This document shows positions 1-8,465 of a stretch of 64,000 nucleotides of DNA, one piece after another. The stretch's first letter is position 1; each line of letters starts with the position of its first letter. The translations under genes and the position numbers were made by a program. The DNA comes from Streptomyces aureus (GTDB taxonomy: Bacteria > Actinomycetota > Actinomycetes > Streptomycetales > Streptomycetaceae), in contig NZ_JNZD01000012.1 in assembly GCF_000725495.1 (NCBI RefSeq), forward strand, positions 1-64,000, written 5' to 3'. The notes beneath the pieces are model-generated. The model was not told where the DNA came from, searched no databases, and worked only from the letters and a program-made list of their open reading frames with translations.

Positions 1-302
1 TCACCCTCTCGGGCTTTCCTCCGGGCGCTTCCCTTCGGTCTTGCGTTTCCGACTCTATCAGACCGTTTCCGTATCCGATTTCCTCGGTGCTTTCCAGGTA
101 ATCCGCTTTCGCGTTTCCCCTTCCGGCGACTCCGACTCTATCAGTCCTTTTCCGTCTCGATGACCACCGTCCTGCGGACATGCAGAACGAGACCCGAGAT
201 AGGATCTGACAAGTTGGGTGCTGCCGGGCAACGACGCCTTGGTCACGCCGCTCATCCTCAAGCAGGAGTACGACTCTACATGGGGTGCGGGAGCGGGCGC
301 AA
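1..302 (-). promoter_or_regulatory. Leader and multiple promoters of an rRNA operon running off the left edge
   Basis: Read on the minus strand, this stretch has the layout of the region upstream of Streptomyces 16S rRNA genes. It contains the repeated block CTGATAGAGTCGGA, then GGAAACGC and an AAGGGAAGCGCCCGGAGG segment at the window edge. Three TAGAGT hexamers, each followed by CG, lie at 273-278, 135-140 and 52-57 and look like -10 boxes. The first has a TTGCGC -35 candidate at 297-302 with an 18-base spacer. Multiple tandem promoters are known for Streptomyces rrn operons. The 16S gene itself is outside the window. The assignment rests on recalled leader sequence, not on a search. The crr promoter must lie between here and 446; the only candidate I see is TACCCT at 371-376. 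Confidence 0.75.
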
Positions 303-446
303 ATCGTTTGCCCTGTCCTCTTCGGCGCCAACCGGGATCTCTCGCGCGGAACCGGCACTTCATATGACATACCCTGCTCAACAGTGCCCTGTCCGGGACA
401 CGCAGTGACGACCCGTACAGATCTCCACCCCCCTCGGAGGCTTTCC

Positions 447-896
447 ATGACCACCGTGACGTCCCCTCTCGCAGGACGCGCCATCGGACTCGCCGCGGTA
501 CCGGACCCCGTGTTCTCCGGAGCGATGGTCGGCCCCGGCACGGCCATCGACCCTGAGCGTGAGCCCTCGGAGGCCGTCGCTCCCGTGGACGGAGTGATCG
601 TCTCCCTTCACCCGCACGCGTTCGTCGTCGTCGACGGCGAGGGCCACGGCGTCCTCACGCACCTGGGCATCGACACGGTGCAGCTGAACGGCGAGGGCTT
701 CGAGCTGCTCGTCAACAAGGGGGACACCGTGACGCGCGGGCAGAGCATCGTGCGCTGGAACCCCGCCGCCGTCGAAGCGGCCGGCAAGTCCCCCGTGTGC
801 CCCGTCGTGGCTCTCGAGGCCACGGCCGACTCCCTCTCCGAGGTCATCGAGTCCGGCGAGGTCAAGGCCGGCGACGCGCTCTTCGGCTGGCAGTGA
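447..896 (+). CDS. crr: PTS glucose-family EIIA component (Crr)
   Basis: A 149-residue soluble EIIA of the glucose/N-acetylglucosamine family. It accepts phosphate from HPr and passes it to membrane EIIB/EIIC permeases. In streptomycetes Crr serves GlcNAc uptake. The expected active-site histidine is His72 in the motif THLGIDTVQL. A second conserved histidine, His57, sits in HPHAFVVV. The length is normal for a stand-alone EIIA. The ATG at 447 is preceded by CGGAGG at 435-440 (spacing 6), so longer in-frame upstream starts are rejected. It is followed 78 bases later by ptsI on the same strand, the usual crr-ptsI pair. No convincing DasR box was found upstream. Confidence 0.95.
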   Translation: MTTVTSPLAGRAIGLAAVPDPVFSGAMVGPGTAIDPEREPSEAVAPVDGVIVSLHPHAFVVVDGEGHGVLTHLGIDTVQLNGEGFELLVNKGDTVTRGQSIVRWNPAAVEAAGKSPVCPVVALEATADSLSEVIESGEVKAGDALFGWQ

Positions 897-974
897 CACC
901 ACCGCTGTCCTGGACGGCACGTTCGAAAACCATCGCGGCGGCCTTGCCCGCCGCACTAATCGGAGACGGGTGAG

Positions 975-2645
975 ATGGAGACAACGCTGCGAGGCGTCGG
1001 CGTGAGCCACGGTGTGGCGATCGGCGAGGTTCGGCACATGGGAACGGCGGTTCTCGAACCGCCTGCCAAGCAGATCCCCCCGGAGGACGCGGACCGCGAG
1101 CAGGCACGCGCCCGCAAGGCCGTGGAGGACGTGGCCGCCGACCTGATTGCGCGCGGCAATCTGGCGGGCGGCGAGGCCCAGCACGTGCTCGAGGCCCAGG
1201 CCATGATGGCCCAGGACCCCGAGCTGACGGCCGACGTGAACCGGCGGATCGCCGTCGGCAGTACGGCCGAGCGCGCGGTGTACGACGCGCTCGCCGCGTA
1301 CCGGGCGCTGCTGGCCGGCGCGGGCGAGTACCTCGCCGGACGCGTGGCCGACCTCGACGACGTGCGGAACCGGATCATCGCCCGGCTGCTCGGCGTGCCC
1401 ATGCCCGGCGTCCCGGACAGCGACGAGCCCTACGTGCTCATCGCCCGTGACCTCGCGCCCGCCGACACGGCGCTGCTCGACCCGACCCTGGTCCTCGGCT
1501 TCGTCACCGAGGAGGGCGGGCCGACCAGCCACAGCGCCATCCTGGCGCGTGCGCTGGGCGTACCGGCCGTCGTGGCGCTCCCCGGCGCGGGAGAGCTGGC
1601 CGAGGGCACGGTGATCGCGGTCGACGGCAGCACGGGCGACATCTTCGTCGAGCCGAGCGCGGAGAAGAAGGCACAGCTGGAGGCCGCGGCGGCCGAGCGC
1701 AAGGCCGCGCTGTCCGCGTCGACCGGCCCGGGTGCCACCTCCGACGGGCACAAGGTGCCGCTGCTCGCCAACGTCGGCGGCCCGGCGGACGTGCCGGCGG
1801 CCGTGGAGGCCGGTGCCGAGGGCGTCGGCCTGTTCCGCACCGAGTTCCTCTTCCTCGACGACAGCAAGAAGGCGCCGTCCGAGGAGAAGCAGATCGAGGC
1901 CTACCGTCAGGTGCTCGAGGCGTTCCCCGAGGGCCGTGTCGTGGTGCGGGTGCTGGACGCGGGCGCGGACAAGCCGCTGGACTTCCTGACGCCGGCCGAC
2001 GAGCCGAACCCCGCGCTCGGCGTGCGCGGGCTGCGGACTCTGCTCGACCACCCCGACGTCCTGAGCACGCAGCTCACGGCGCTGGCGAAGGCCTCGGACG
2101 GACTGCCGGTCTATCTCGAGGTGATGGCCCCGATGGTCGCGGACCGTACGGACGCCAAGGCGTTCGCGGACGCGTGCCGGGAGGCCGGGCTGCGGGCGAA
2201 GTTCGGCGCGATGGTGGAGATCCCGTCGGCGGCGCTGCGTGCGCGGTCGATCCTGCAGGAGGTCGAGTTCCTCTCCCTGGGGACCAACGACCTCGCGCAG
2301 TACACGTTCGCGGCCGACCGGCAGGTGGGCGCCGTGTCCCGTCTGCAGGACCCGTGGCAGCCGGCGCTGCTCGACCTGGTCGCGATGTCCGCCGAGGCGG
2401 CGAAGGCCGAGGGCAAGAGCTGTGGTGTCTGCGGCGAGGCCGCGTCGGACCCGCTGCTGGCCTGTGTGCTGACCGGTCTGGGTGTCACCTCCCTGTCGAT
2501 GGGCGCCGCGTCGATCCCGTATGTGCGGGCGACGCTGGCGAAGTACACGCTGGCGCAGTGCGAGCGGGCGGCCTCGGCCGCGCGGGCCGCGGACACGGCG
2601 GAAGAGGCGCGCACCGCCGCTCAGGCGGTGCTGTCGGGCGAGTAG
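975..2645 (+). CDS. ptsI: Phosphoenolpyruvate-protein phosphotransferase, PTS enzyme I
   Basis: A 556-residue cytoplasmic Enzyme I, which autophosphorylates from phosphoenolpyruvate and phosphorylates HPr. The N-terminal part holds the HPr-interacting and phosphohistidine regions, with the active histidine at residue 186 in GGPTSHSAILAR. The C-terminal half is the PEP-binding TIM barrel, with GLFRTEFLFLD, the SLGTNDLAQY loop and the Cys-containing CGEAASDPL. The length is normal, though slightly shorter than enterobacterial EI. The start is ATG 975 after GGAG at 962-965. It is co-directional with crr, and a strong terminator at 2687-2720 ends the unit. Confidence 0.96.
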   Translation: METTLRGVGVSHGVAIGEVRHMGTAVLEPPAKQIPPEDADREQARARKAVEDVAADLIARGNLAGGEAQHVLEAQAMMAQDPELTADVNRRIAVGSTAERAVYDALAAYRALLAGAGEYLAGRVADLDDVRNRIIARLLGVPMPGVPDSDEPYVLIARDLAPADTALLDPTLVLGFVTEEGGPTSHSAILARALGVPAVVALPGAGELAEGTVIAVDGSTGDIFVEPSAEKKAQLEAAAAERKAALSASTGPGATSDGHKVPLLANVGGPADVPAAVEAGAEGVGLFRTEFLFLDDSKKAPSEEKQIEAYRQVLEAFPEGRVVVRVLDAGADKPLDFLTPADEPNPALGVRGLRTLLDHPDVLSTQLTALAKASDGLPVYLEVMAPMVADRTDAKAFADACREAGLRAKFGAMVEIPSAALRARSILQEVEFLSLGTNDLAQYTFAADRQVGAVSRLQDPWQPALLDLVAMSAEAAKAEGKSCGVCGEAASDPLLACVLTGLGVTSLSMGAASIPYVRATLAKYTLAQCERAASAARAADTAEEARTAAQAVLSGE

Positions 2646-2686
2646 CCGGGCGACGCCGTCGGTGACGGCGGCGGTCGACGGTGGTC

Positions 2687-2720
2687 AGGGGCGCTCCATC
2701 CGAGGATGGGGCGCCCCTTT
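2687..2720 (+). terminator. Rho-independent terminator after ptsI
   Basis: A near-perfect hairpin: AGGGGCGC (2687-2694) plus CCATC pairs with GATGG plus GCGCCCCT (2711-2718), with a CGAG loop, followed by TTTC. It lies between convergent ptsI and the minus-strand hypothetical gene and can serve both. Confidence 0.85.
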
Positions 2721-2725
2721 CGCGT

Positions 2726-3622
2726 TCAGTGCCGGTGGTGGCCCGTCCTCGCTCCCCCGTCTCCGAGGTCGGGAGGTACGCAGTAGTCGACGCCTGATTC
2801 CGGGGAGACCAGGTCCCCGGATTCCATGTCGGTGCAGTAGGCGTCGAACACCTCCCCCGCGGTGAGGGGCTCCAGATCCTCTCCTCGCAGGCGCCATCCG
2901 TAGACACGGTCGGTGCCGTCGGGGGCGGTGGTGCGCATGACGAGTCCGCAGGCGCTGCGGGTGGCGATGCCGAGCGCCAGGACAGTGGTGAGTTCCAGTG
3001 CTTCCGACTCGTCGAGGTCCGGGATGCCCTCGGTGCGGCCTTCGGTCCGCAGCGCGGCGACGAGGGTGTCGGGGACGGTGGCGACGCTGCACACGAGGTG
3101 GAGGTCTCCCGGGCTCGCGGTGTCGACGGCCCGGGCGATGAGGTGCGCGGCGCGGACGAAGGAGGCCCGGCCGATGTCCTCGCCGCAGGTGGCGCAGCTT
3201 CCGATGCGGGACAGCAGGGTGGTGGCGTACTCCCAGGTGGCCCGGCGGACCGCTTCGTCGACGAGGTCGGGGACGAGTTGGTCGAGGGGCTGTCCGTCGT
3301 ACGGGATGGTGGGCCCGGTCGCCGCCAGTCGGGCGGTGAAGCGGGTCCGGCTGAGGGGGGTGTCGGGTTCCAGGCCGCTCTCGGCACAGAACTCGGCGTA
3401 CTCCTCGGGGTCGAAGAGGGCGACCGTGGTGTGGCTGCCCTGGGCGGCGAGGGTTTTGAGCAGGGCCTCGACCTGGGCCAGATAGGCCCCGTGGTCGTCG
3501 AAGGCGAAGGTGCGGTAACGCCGCATCGCCCGGAAGTCCTCTTCGTCGGTCAGCAGGCCGATGGTGCCGGCGATCTCGCGGCGCAGGACGCGTCGCAGGG
3601 TGTGGTTCTGGGTGTGCGCCAT
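2726..3622 (-). CDS. Conserved hypothetical protein
   Basis: A 298-residue soluble protein that I cannot assign to a named family. ATG 3622 is preceded by AGGGGG five bases upstream, so it is preferred to the GTG at 3655. Features visible are an acidic N-terminal half, an isolated CATCGED motif near the middle that could bind metal, and no signal peptide or membrane segment. The gene begins 22 bases after the MFS stop codon on the same strand, so the two are probably cotranscribed. In S. coelicolor a hypothetical gene also follows ptsI, from memory, so this one is likely core and the MFS/MocR pair beside it may be the variable part. Confidence 0.75.
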   Translation of the reverse strand: MAHTQNHTLRRVLRREIAGTIGLLTDEEDFRAMRRYRTFAFDDHGAYLAQVEALLKTLAAQGSHTTVALFDPEEYAEFCAESGLEPDTPLSRTRFTARLAATGPTIPYDGQPLDQLVPDLVDEAVRRATWEYATTLLSRIGSCATCGEDIGRASFVRAAHLIARAVDTASPGDLHLVCSVATVPDTLVAALRTEGRTEGIPDLDESEALELTTVLALGIATRSACGLVMRTTAPDGTDRVYGWRLRGEDLEPLTAGEVFDAYCTDMESGDLVSPESGVDYCVPPDLGDGGARTGHHRH

Positions 3623-3644
3623 GTTTCCCCCTGTGCACAGTCGA

Positions 3645-4919
3645 TCAATGCTCACTCACAGTAACCGGCAGCACTGACAACGCGGGTCGGGAGAGCCGGT
3701 CGCGCACGAGACGGTGCTGGAACATGCAGGTCGCGGCGATGGTCGCGCCGAAGACGGACCAGCCGAGCGGGCCGGTGGCGATGGCCGCGGTGACAGCGAG
3801 TGGTCCGACGCTGCGCTGTGCGGCCTGCGCCAGTCCGTGGACGCCCAGATAGGCGCCCTGCGCGGTGTCCGGGGCGAGGGCGACGGAGAGTTCCCAGGAG
3901 ACGGTGGCGTGGAGCATCTCCGCGACCGTGAAGCCGGCGGCGGCCGCGGTCAGGGCGAGGGATGCGGCCACCGCTCCGCCCCTCGCCGAGAGGGCCATGG
4001 CCACGCCGCCGAGGGCGAAGAAGCCGGAGAGCGGGAGAAGCAGCGCCCGCGCGGCGGCCGTCGTGGCGCCGAACCGGGCCAGGGGTACCTGGAGGGCCAC
4101 GACCATCACGTTGTTCAGGACCATCAGCAGGGGTGCGAGGCCGTGGGGCACACGGTCGGAGTGGGCGATGCACAGGGGCAGTCCGACCTTGAAGACGGCG
4201 TCGTCGAGGAAGAGGACGGTCTCGGTGGCGACGTAGGCGAGGTAGGTGCGGTCGCGCCAGGGACCGGCTGTGCGGGGCGCCGGGAGCGGGTTCTTGGACG
4301 TGGCGATCGTGCGGGTCGCCGAGGGCGGCTCGCCGCAGCGGGCGGTCGCGAGGGCGACGGCGACGAACGAGAGGGCGTCGCCCACGAGCAGCCCCTGGTA
4401 GGCGGCCGTGGACCCGATGGTCAGGGCCCCGGCCGCGACGAGTCCTCCCAGGGCCCAGCCGGCGTTGGCGACGGTGCGGTTGAGGGCCTGGTAGCGGACG
4501 CGGTCGGGTCCCGAGACGCGGGTGGCGTAGAGCTTGGTGAGGACGTTGGCGGCCCGGTCGCCGAAGCTTCCCGCGGCGGAGAACGCCAGGAGGAGGGCGA
4601 AGTGGTCGGTGGTCAGCAGGGCGAAGGAGGCGCAGGCGCGCAGGAGCTGGAGCGCGACGAGAACGCGGGTGAGCGGCAGGCGGTCGGCGAGGCGCCCGCC
4701 CAGGGGCGCGCCCGCGATGCCTACCACGGCGGCCGCGGCCACGAGGGTGCCGATCCGGGCGACCGAGAGGCCGGTGACGTAGGTGAAGTACAGGACGGAG
4801 ACGGATGCCCACAGGCCGCTGCCGATGCGGTCGACCAGGGCGATCCAGAGCATTCTCCGGCCGTCGGGACCTCCTGGTACACGGGTCGTCCAGGCGGCCG
4901 CTCGGCGCATCGGATTCAC
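3645..4919 (-). CDS. MFS transporter, divergent from a MocR regulator
   Basis: An integral membrane protein of about 424 residues with around twelve hydrophobic segments and the MFS motif GAPLGGRLADRLPLTRV between helices 2 and 3. It is probably a drug or metabolite exporter; the substrate is unknown. Two starts compete: GTG 4919 (AGGGGG four bases upstream) and ATG 4910 (same Shine-Dalgarno, 13 bases away). GTG gives the better spacing. Its promoter region overlaps the palindrome at 4941-4954, which is shared with the divergent MocR gene, so the exporter is probably the regulator's target. Confidence 0.85.
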   Translation of the reverse strand: MNPMRRAAAWTTRVPGGPDGRRMLWIALVDRIGSGLWASVSVLYFTYVTGLSVARIGTLVAAAAVVGIAGAPLGGRLADRLPLTRVLVALQLLRACASFALLTTDHFALLLAFSAAGSFGDRAANVLTKLYATRVSGPDRVRYQALNRTVANAGWALGGLVAAGALTIGSTAAYQGLLVGDALSFVAVALATARCGEPPSATRTIATSKNPLPAPRTAGPWRDRTYLAYVATETVLFLDDAVFKVGLPLCIAHSDRVPHGLAPLLMVLNNVMVVALQVPLARFGATTAAARALLLPLSGFFALGGVAMALSARGGAVAASLALTAAAAGFTVAEMLHATVSWELSVALAPDTAQGAYLGVHGLAQAAQRSVGPLAVTAAIATGPLGWSVFGATIAATCMFQHRLVRDRLSRPALSVLPVTVSEH

Positions 4920-4928
4920 TGCTCCCCC

Positions 4929-4964
4929 TTGCTCCGGATAATGTATTGATACATAATTCTCTAC
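4929..4964 (+). promoter_or_regulatory. Divergent promoter with 14-bp palindromic operator
   Basis: The perfect inverted repeat ATGTATTGATACAT spans 4941-4954 in the 45-base gap between the divergent MFS and MocR genes. For the MocR gene, TTGCTC (4929-4934), a 17-base spacer and CATAAT (4952-4957) form a good promoter. It would start transcription at about 4965, the GTG itself. The local AT richness stands out against the surrounding DNA. Inference: the MocR protein binds here, controlling itself and the exporter. Confidence 0.75.
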
Positions 4965-6284
4965 GTGGCAGCACAATATTCGATCAGTGGTACGACAGCC
5001 AAGGCGATTGCCGCGTCCGTGGAACGGGGCGTGGCCGAGGGCGCGCTGGAGCCGGGTTCGGCCCTGCCTCCGGTGCGGGCCCTGGCCGACCGGCTCGGAG
5101 TGAGCCCCGGGACGGTGGCGACGGCGTACAAGGAGCTGCGGCAACGCGCGATCGTGGTGACCCGCGGACGCGGCGGGACCGTGGTCGCGGCCGCGCCCGC
5201 GGTGGCGTCACGACGGCCGCCGCGCGTGCCGGACGGGCTGCGCGACCTGGCCGGCGGACATCCGGACCCGGCGCTGCTCCCCCGTCTGGTGCCGCCGTCG
5301 CAGCTGTCCCCCGGTGCGCGCTCCCATCGCGGCAGCCCGCGGCTGGCACGGCTGGAGGAGGCCGTGCGCGACTGGCTGGAACCGGACGGGGTGCCGACGG
5401 AGCACGTGACCTTCGCCCACGGCGCCCTGGACGTGGTCGGGCGGCTGCTGTCGGTGGAACTACGGCCCGGGGACGCGGTGGCGATGGAGGACCCCGGCTA
5501 TCACCATCTGCTGGACCTGGTCACGGCGCTGGGGCTGCGCACGGTTCCGGTCGCGGTGGACGACGAGGGCATCCGGCCGGACGCCCTGCGGTCGGCGCTG
5601 AGGTCGGGAGTGCGCGCGGTGGTGTACAGCCCCCGGGCGCAGAACCCCTGCGGCGGCGGCTTCGGCGAGGAACGGCGGGACGCCCTCGTGGACGTTCTCC
5701 GGGAGGCGCCCGAGGTGCTGGTCGTGGAGAACGATCACGCGTCGTCCGTCGCCGGCGCGCCGCTGCACACGCTGACGTCGGGCGACCTGAACCGCTGGGT
5801 CCATGTCCGCACGGTGAGCAAGTTCCTGGGGACGGACCTCAGGTGGGCGGCCGCCGCGTGCGATCCGACGACGCTGGCCCGGCACGACGGCCGGCTGCTG
5901 CTGACGTCGGGCTGGGTCAGCCATCTGCTCCAGGAGACGGTCCTCGGGCTGCTGACGGACGAGGACACGCGCGCGTTGGTGACGCGCGCCCGAGAGACGT
6001 ACGCGCTGCGCCGGGACGCGCTGCTGAGCGAGCTGGGCGGCCGGGGCATCGAGGCGCACGGCGCGAGCGGGATGAACGTGTGGGTGCCCGTGCGGGACGA
6101 GTCGGCGGTCGTGAACGGGCTGCGTTCGTACGGATGGTGGGTCGCGGCGGGCGCGCGTTTCAGGACCGCGGCGGCGCCCGGGGTGCGGATCTCGACGGCG
6201 GAGCTCCCGCCGGCGGACGCCGTGCGCCTGGCCTCCGACTTCGCGGCCGTGCTCGGCGAGTCGGAGGCCACCTACGGAGGCTGA
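4965..6284 (+). CDS. MocR-type regulator (GntR wHTH plus aminotransferase fold), PtsJ-like
   Basis: A 439-residue MocR/GabR-family regulator. Residues 1-75 form a GntR winged helix (LPPVRALADRLGVSPGTVATAYKELR). The rest is a fold-type I aminotransferase domain with the PLP lysine in VRTVSKFLGTDLRW. Segments such as SGWVSHLLQ and LAGGHPDPALLPRL recall E. coli PtsJ, a MocR regulator encoded beside pts genes and linked to vitamin B6. There is no ribosome binding site before GTG 4965 and the promoter predicts a leaderless mRNA. The stop codon abuts the stop of acsA (TGATCA), so the genes are tail to tail with no gap. The effector is presumably PLP or an amino compound. Confidence 0.88.
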   Translation: MAAQYSISGTTAKAIAASVERGVAEGALEPGSALPPVRALADRLGVSPGTVATAYKELRQRAIVVTRGRGGTVVAAAPAVASRRPPRVPDGLRDLAGGHPDPALLPRLVPPSQLSPGARSHRGSPRLARLEEAVRDWLEPDGVPTEHVTFAHGALDVVGRLLSVELRPGDAVAMEDPGYHHLLDLVTALGLRTVPVAVDDEGIRPDALRSALRSGVRAVVYSPRAQNPCGGGFGEERRDALVDVLREAPEVLVVENDHASSVAGAPLHTLTSGDLNRWVHVRTVSKFLGTDLRWAAAACDPTTLARHDGRLLLTSGWVSHLLQETVLGLLTDEDTRALVTRARETYALRRDALLSELGGRGIEAHGASGMNVWVPVRDESAVVNGLRSYGWWVAAGARFRTAAAPGVRISTAELPPADAVRLASDFAAVLGESEATYGG

Positions 6285-8252
6285 TCAGCCGCGCTCGCGG
6301 GCCAGCTTCTCGTAGAAGCGCAGGAGTTCGACGTTGTCCACGGAACCGACGTTGACGGCCTTCTCCATGGAGGCGCCCTGGAGGAGGCGCTTGACGGGCA
6401 CCTCGATGCGCTTGCCGGTCAGGGTGTGGGGCACACCGGGCACTTCGATGACCTCGTCGGGCACGTGGCGCGGGGAGAGCTGTTCCCGGATGGTGCCCTT
6501 GATGCGGTTCAGGAGGTCCTCGTCCAGCGCGGCGCCGGGCGCGAGGTGGACGAACAGCGGCATCCAGTAGCCGCCGTCGGGCTGTTCGACACCGATGACG
6601 AGCGACTCCTTGATCTCGGGGAGTCTCTCGACCGCTTCGTAGATGTCGGCCGAGCCCATCCGCACGCCCCCTCGGTTGAGCGTGGAGTCGGAACGGCCGT
6701 GGATCACGACGGAGCCCCGTGAGGTGATGGTGATCCAGTCGCCGTGGCGCCACACTCCGGGATACGTGTCGAAGTAGCTGTCGTGGTAGCGGCTGCCGTC
6801 GGGGTCGTTCCAGAAGCGGATGGGCATGGACGGCATGGGGTTGGTGACGACGAGTTCGCCGACCTCGTCCGTGAGGGGCTTTCCGCCGGCGTCCCACGAC
6901 TGGAGGTCGGTGCCGAGGCCGGCCGCCTGGAGTTCGCCGATGTACACCGGGAGCGTCGGTACCGCTCCGGCGAAGCAGGAGCACACGTCGGTGCCGCCGC
7001 TGACGGAGGCGATCCACAGGTCGTCACGGACCTCGTCGTGCAGCCAGCGGAACCCGTCGGGCGGCAGCGGCGAGCCGGTCGTGGCGACGCACCGCACGCG
7101 GCCGAGGTCGAAGTCCCGCGAGGGGTGGACGTCCGCCTTGCGGCAGGCCATCACGTACGCGGCGGACGTGCCGAAGAGGGTTGCTCCCGTGCGTTCGGCG
7201 ATGCGCCACTGGGCGCCGGTGTCCGGGTACCCGGGGCTGCCGTCGTAGAGCACGATGGTGGTGCCCGTGAGCAGGCCGGAGACGAGGAAGTTCCACATCA
7301 TCCAGCCGGTGGACGTGTACCAGAAGAAGCGGTCCCCGGAGCCGAGGTCGCAGTGCAGGCCGAGCTGCTTGAGGTGCTCGACGAGGATGCCGCCCTGCGA
7401 CTGGACGATCGCCTTGGGCAGACCGGTCGTGCCGGAGGAGTAGAGCACCCACAGCGGGTGGTCGAAGGGGACCTGCTCGAAGACGGGTTCCACGTCCGCC
7501 GAGGTCAGAGCCGACCATTCCAGGGCGCCCTCGGGAGCCTCGGTGCCCAGCAGCGGGATGTGGACGACGGCCCTGAGGGTGGGCAGTTCACGGCGCAGCT
7601 CGGCGACGGTGTCACGGCGGTCGTGCTGCTTGCCGCCGTAGCGGTAGCCGTCGACGGCGAACAGGACCACGGGTTCGACCTGCTGGAAGCGGTCGAGGAC
7701 GCTGCGGGCGCCGAAGTCGGGGGCGCAGGACGTCCAGACGCCGCCCACGGCGGCCGTGGCGAGCAGGGCGACCACGGCCTGCGGGATGTTCGGGAGGTAG
7801 CCGCTGACCCGGTCCCCGGGGCGGACGCCGAGGGCGCGCAGCTCGGCGGCCAGGGAGCCGACCTGGCGGCGCAGGTCGGACCACGTCACGGGGACGGGCT
7901 CGTGGGTCTCGTCGACGTACAGGAGGGCCGGTTCGTCCGCGCGGGTCTCCGCGGCGCGCAGGGCGTGCTCCGCGTAGTTGAGGGTGCCTCCGGGGAACCA
8001 GGCGGCACCGGGCATGGCGCGGTCGCCGAGCACGCGCGTGTAGGGGGTCGAGAACCGTACGTCGAACCACTCCGTGACGGCTTTCCAGAAGGTGTCCAGC
8101 TCGTCGACCGACCAGCGGTGCAGGGCCGGGTAGCCGCCGTCGGCCGGGGCTCCGTGCCGTTCGGCCGCCCAGGTCTGGAACTTCGTGACCTGCGCCTGGG
8201 CGATGCCCTCGGCGGTGGGCTGCCAGAGCGGTGAGGGGTTCGTGGTGGACAT
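6285..8252 (-). CDS. Acetoacetate-CoA ligase (acetoacetyl-CoA synthetase)
   Basis: A 655-residue ANL-superfamily adenylating enzyme that converts acetoacetate, ATP and CoA to acetoacetyl-CoA in the cytoplasm. The N-terminal ACAS_N-like segment (WAAERHGAPADGGYPALHRWSVDELDTFW) and overall length are typical of acetoacetyl-CoA synthetases. The P-loop-like motif is YSSGTTGLPKAIVQSQGG. HGRSDSTLNRGGVRMGSADIY is the A8 region, and the C-terminal LTGKRIEVPVKRLL carries the catalytic lysine. ATG 8252 (GGGAG nine bases upstream) is preferred to a longer low-complexity N-terminus. It would feed ketone-body carbon into lipid or polyketide metabolism. Confidence 0.93.
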   Translation of the reverse strand: MSTTNPSPLWQPTAEGIAQAQVTKFQTWAAERHGAPADGGYPALHRWSVDELDTFWKAVTEWFDVRFSTPYTRVLGDRAMPGAAWFPGGTLNYAEHALRAAETRADEPALLYVDETHEPVPVTWSDLRRQVGSLAAELRALGVRPGDRVSGYLPNIPQAVVALLATAAVGGVWTSCAPDFGARSVLDRFQQVEPVVLFAVDGYRYGGKQHDRRDTVAELRRELPTLRAVVHIPLLGTEAPEGALEWSALTSADVEPVFEQVPFDHPLWVLYSSGTTGLPKAIVQSQGGILVEHLKQLGLHCDLGSGDRFFWYTSTGWMMWNFLVSGLLTGTTIVLYDGSPGYPDTGAQWRIAERTGATLFGTSAAYVMACRKADVHPSRDFDLGRVRCVATTGSPLPPDGFRWLHDEVRDDLWIASVSGGTDVCSCFAGAVPTLPVYIGELQAAGLGTDLQSWDAGGKPLTDEVGELVVTNPMPSMPIRFWNDPDGSRYHDSYFDTYPGVWRHGDWITITSRGSVVIHGRSDSTLNRGGVRMGSADIYEAVERLPEIKESLVIGVEQPDGGYWMPLFVHLAPGAALDEDLLNRIKGTIREQLSPRHVPDEVIEVPGVPHTLTGKRIEVPVKRLLQGASMEKAVNVGSVDNVELLRFYEKLARERG

Positions 8253-8465
8253 GGGGCGGCTCCCGGACTGTGCGCGTCGTGTGCGTCGGTCGCGCACGAG
8301 CGGGGGTGTGCGCGTCACGCGGCTGACACGGACGATGCCATGTGATCGACTTCTTTACCAGGGCACACCGCACATAGTCGGCGACATGAAGATGTGGCGG
8401 CGCAACAGGTGAACGGCAGTTGAACGGCGCACTCGACAGGCGTCCGGAGTGGCAGGGTGAGCAGC

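Noticed and set aside
1..446. DasR (dre) box upstream of crr
   Set aside because: Searched for GTCTAGAC-like cores; only weak partial matches seen. TGTCCGGGACA at 390-400 is symmetric but unlike dre.
378..2051. Long minus-strand open frame over crr-ptsI
   Set aside because: Composition is Arg/His/Gly-rich shadow of the real plus-strand genes; no family motifs or ribosome binding site.
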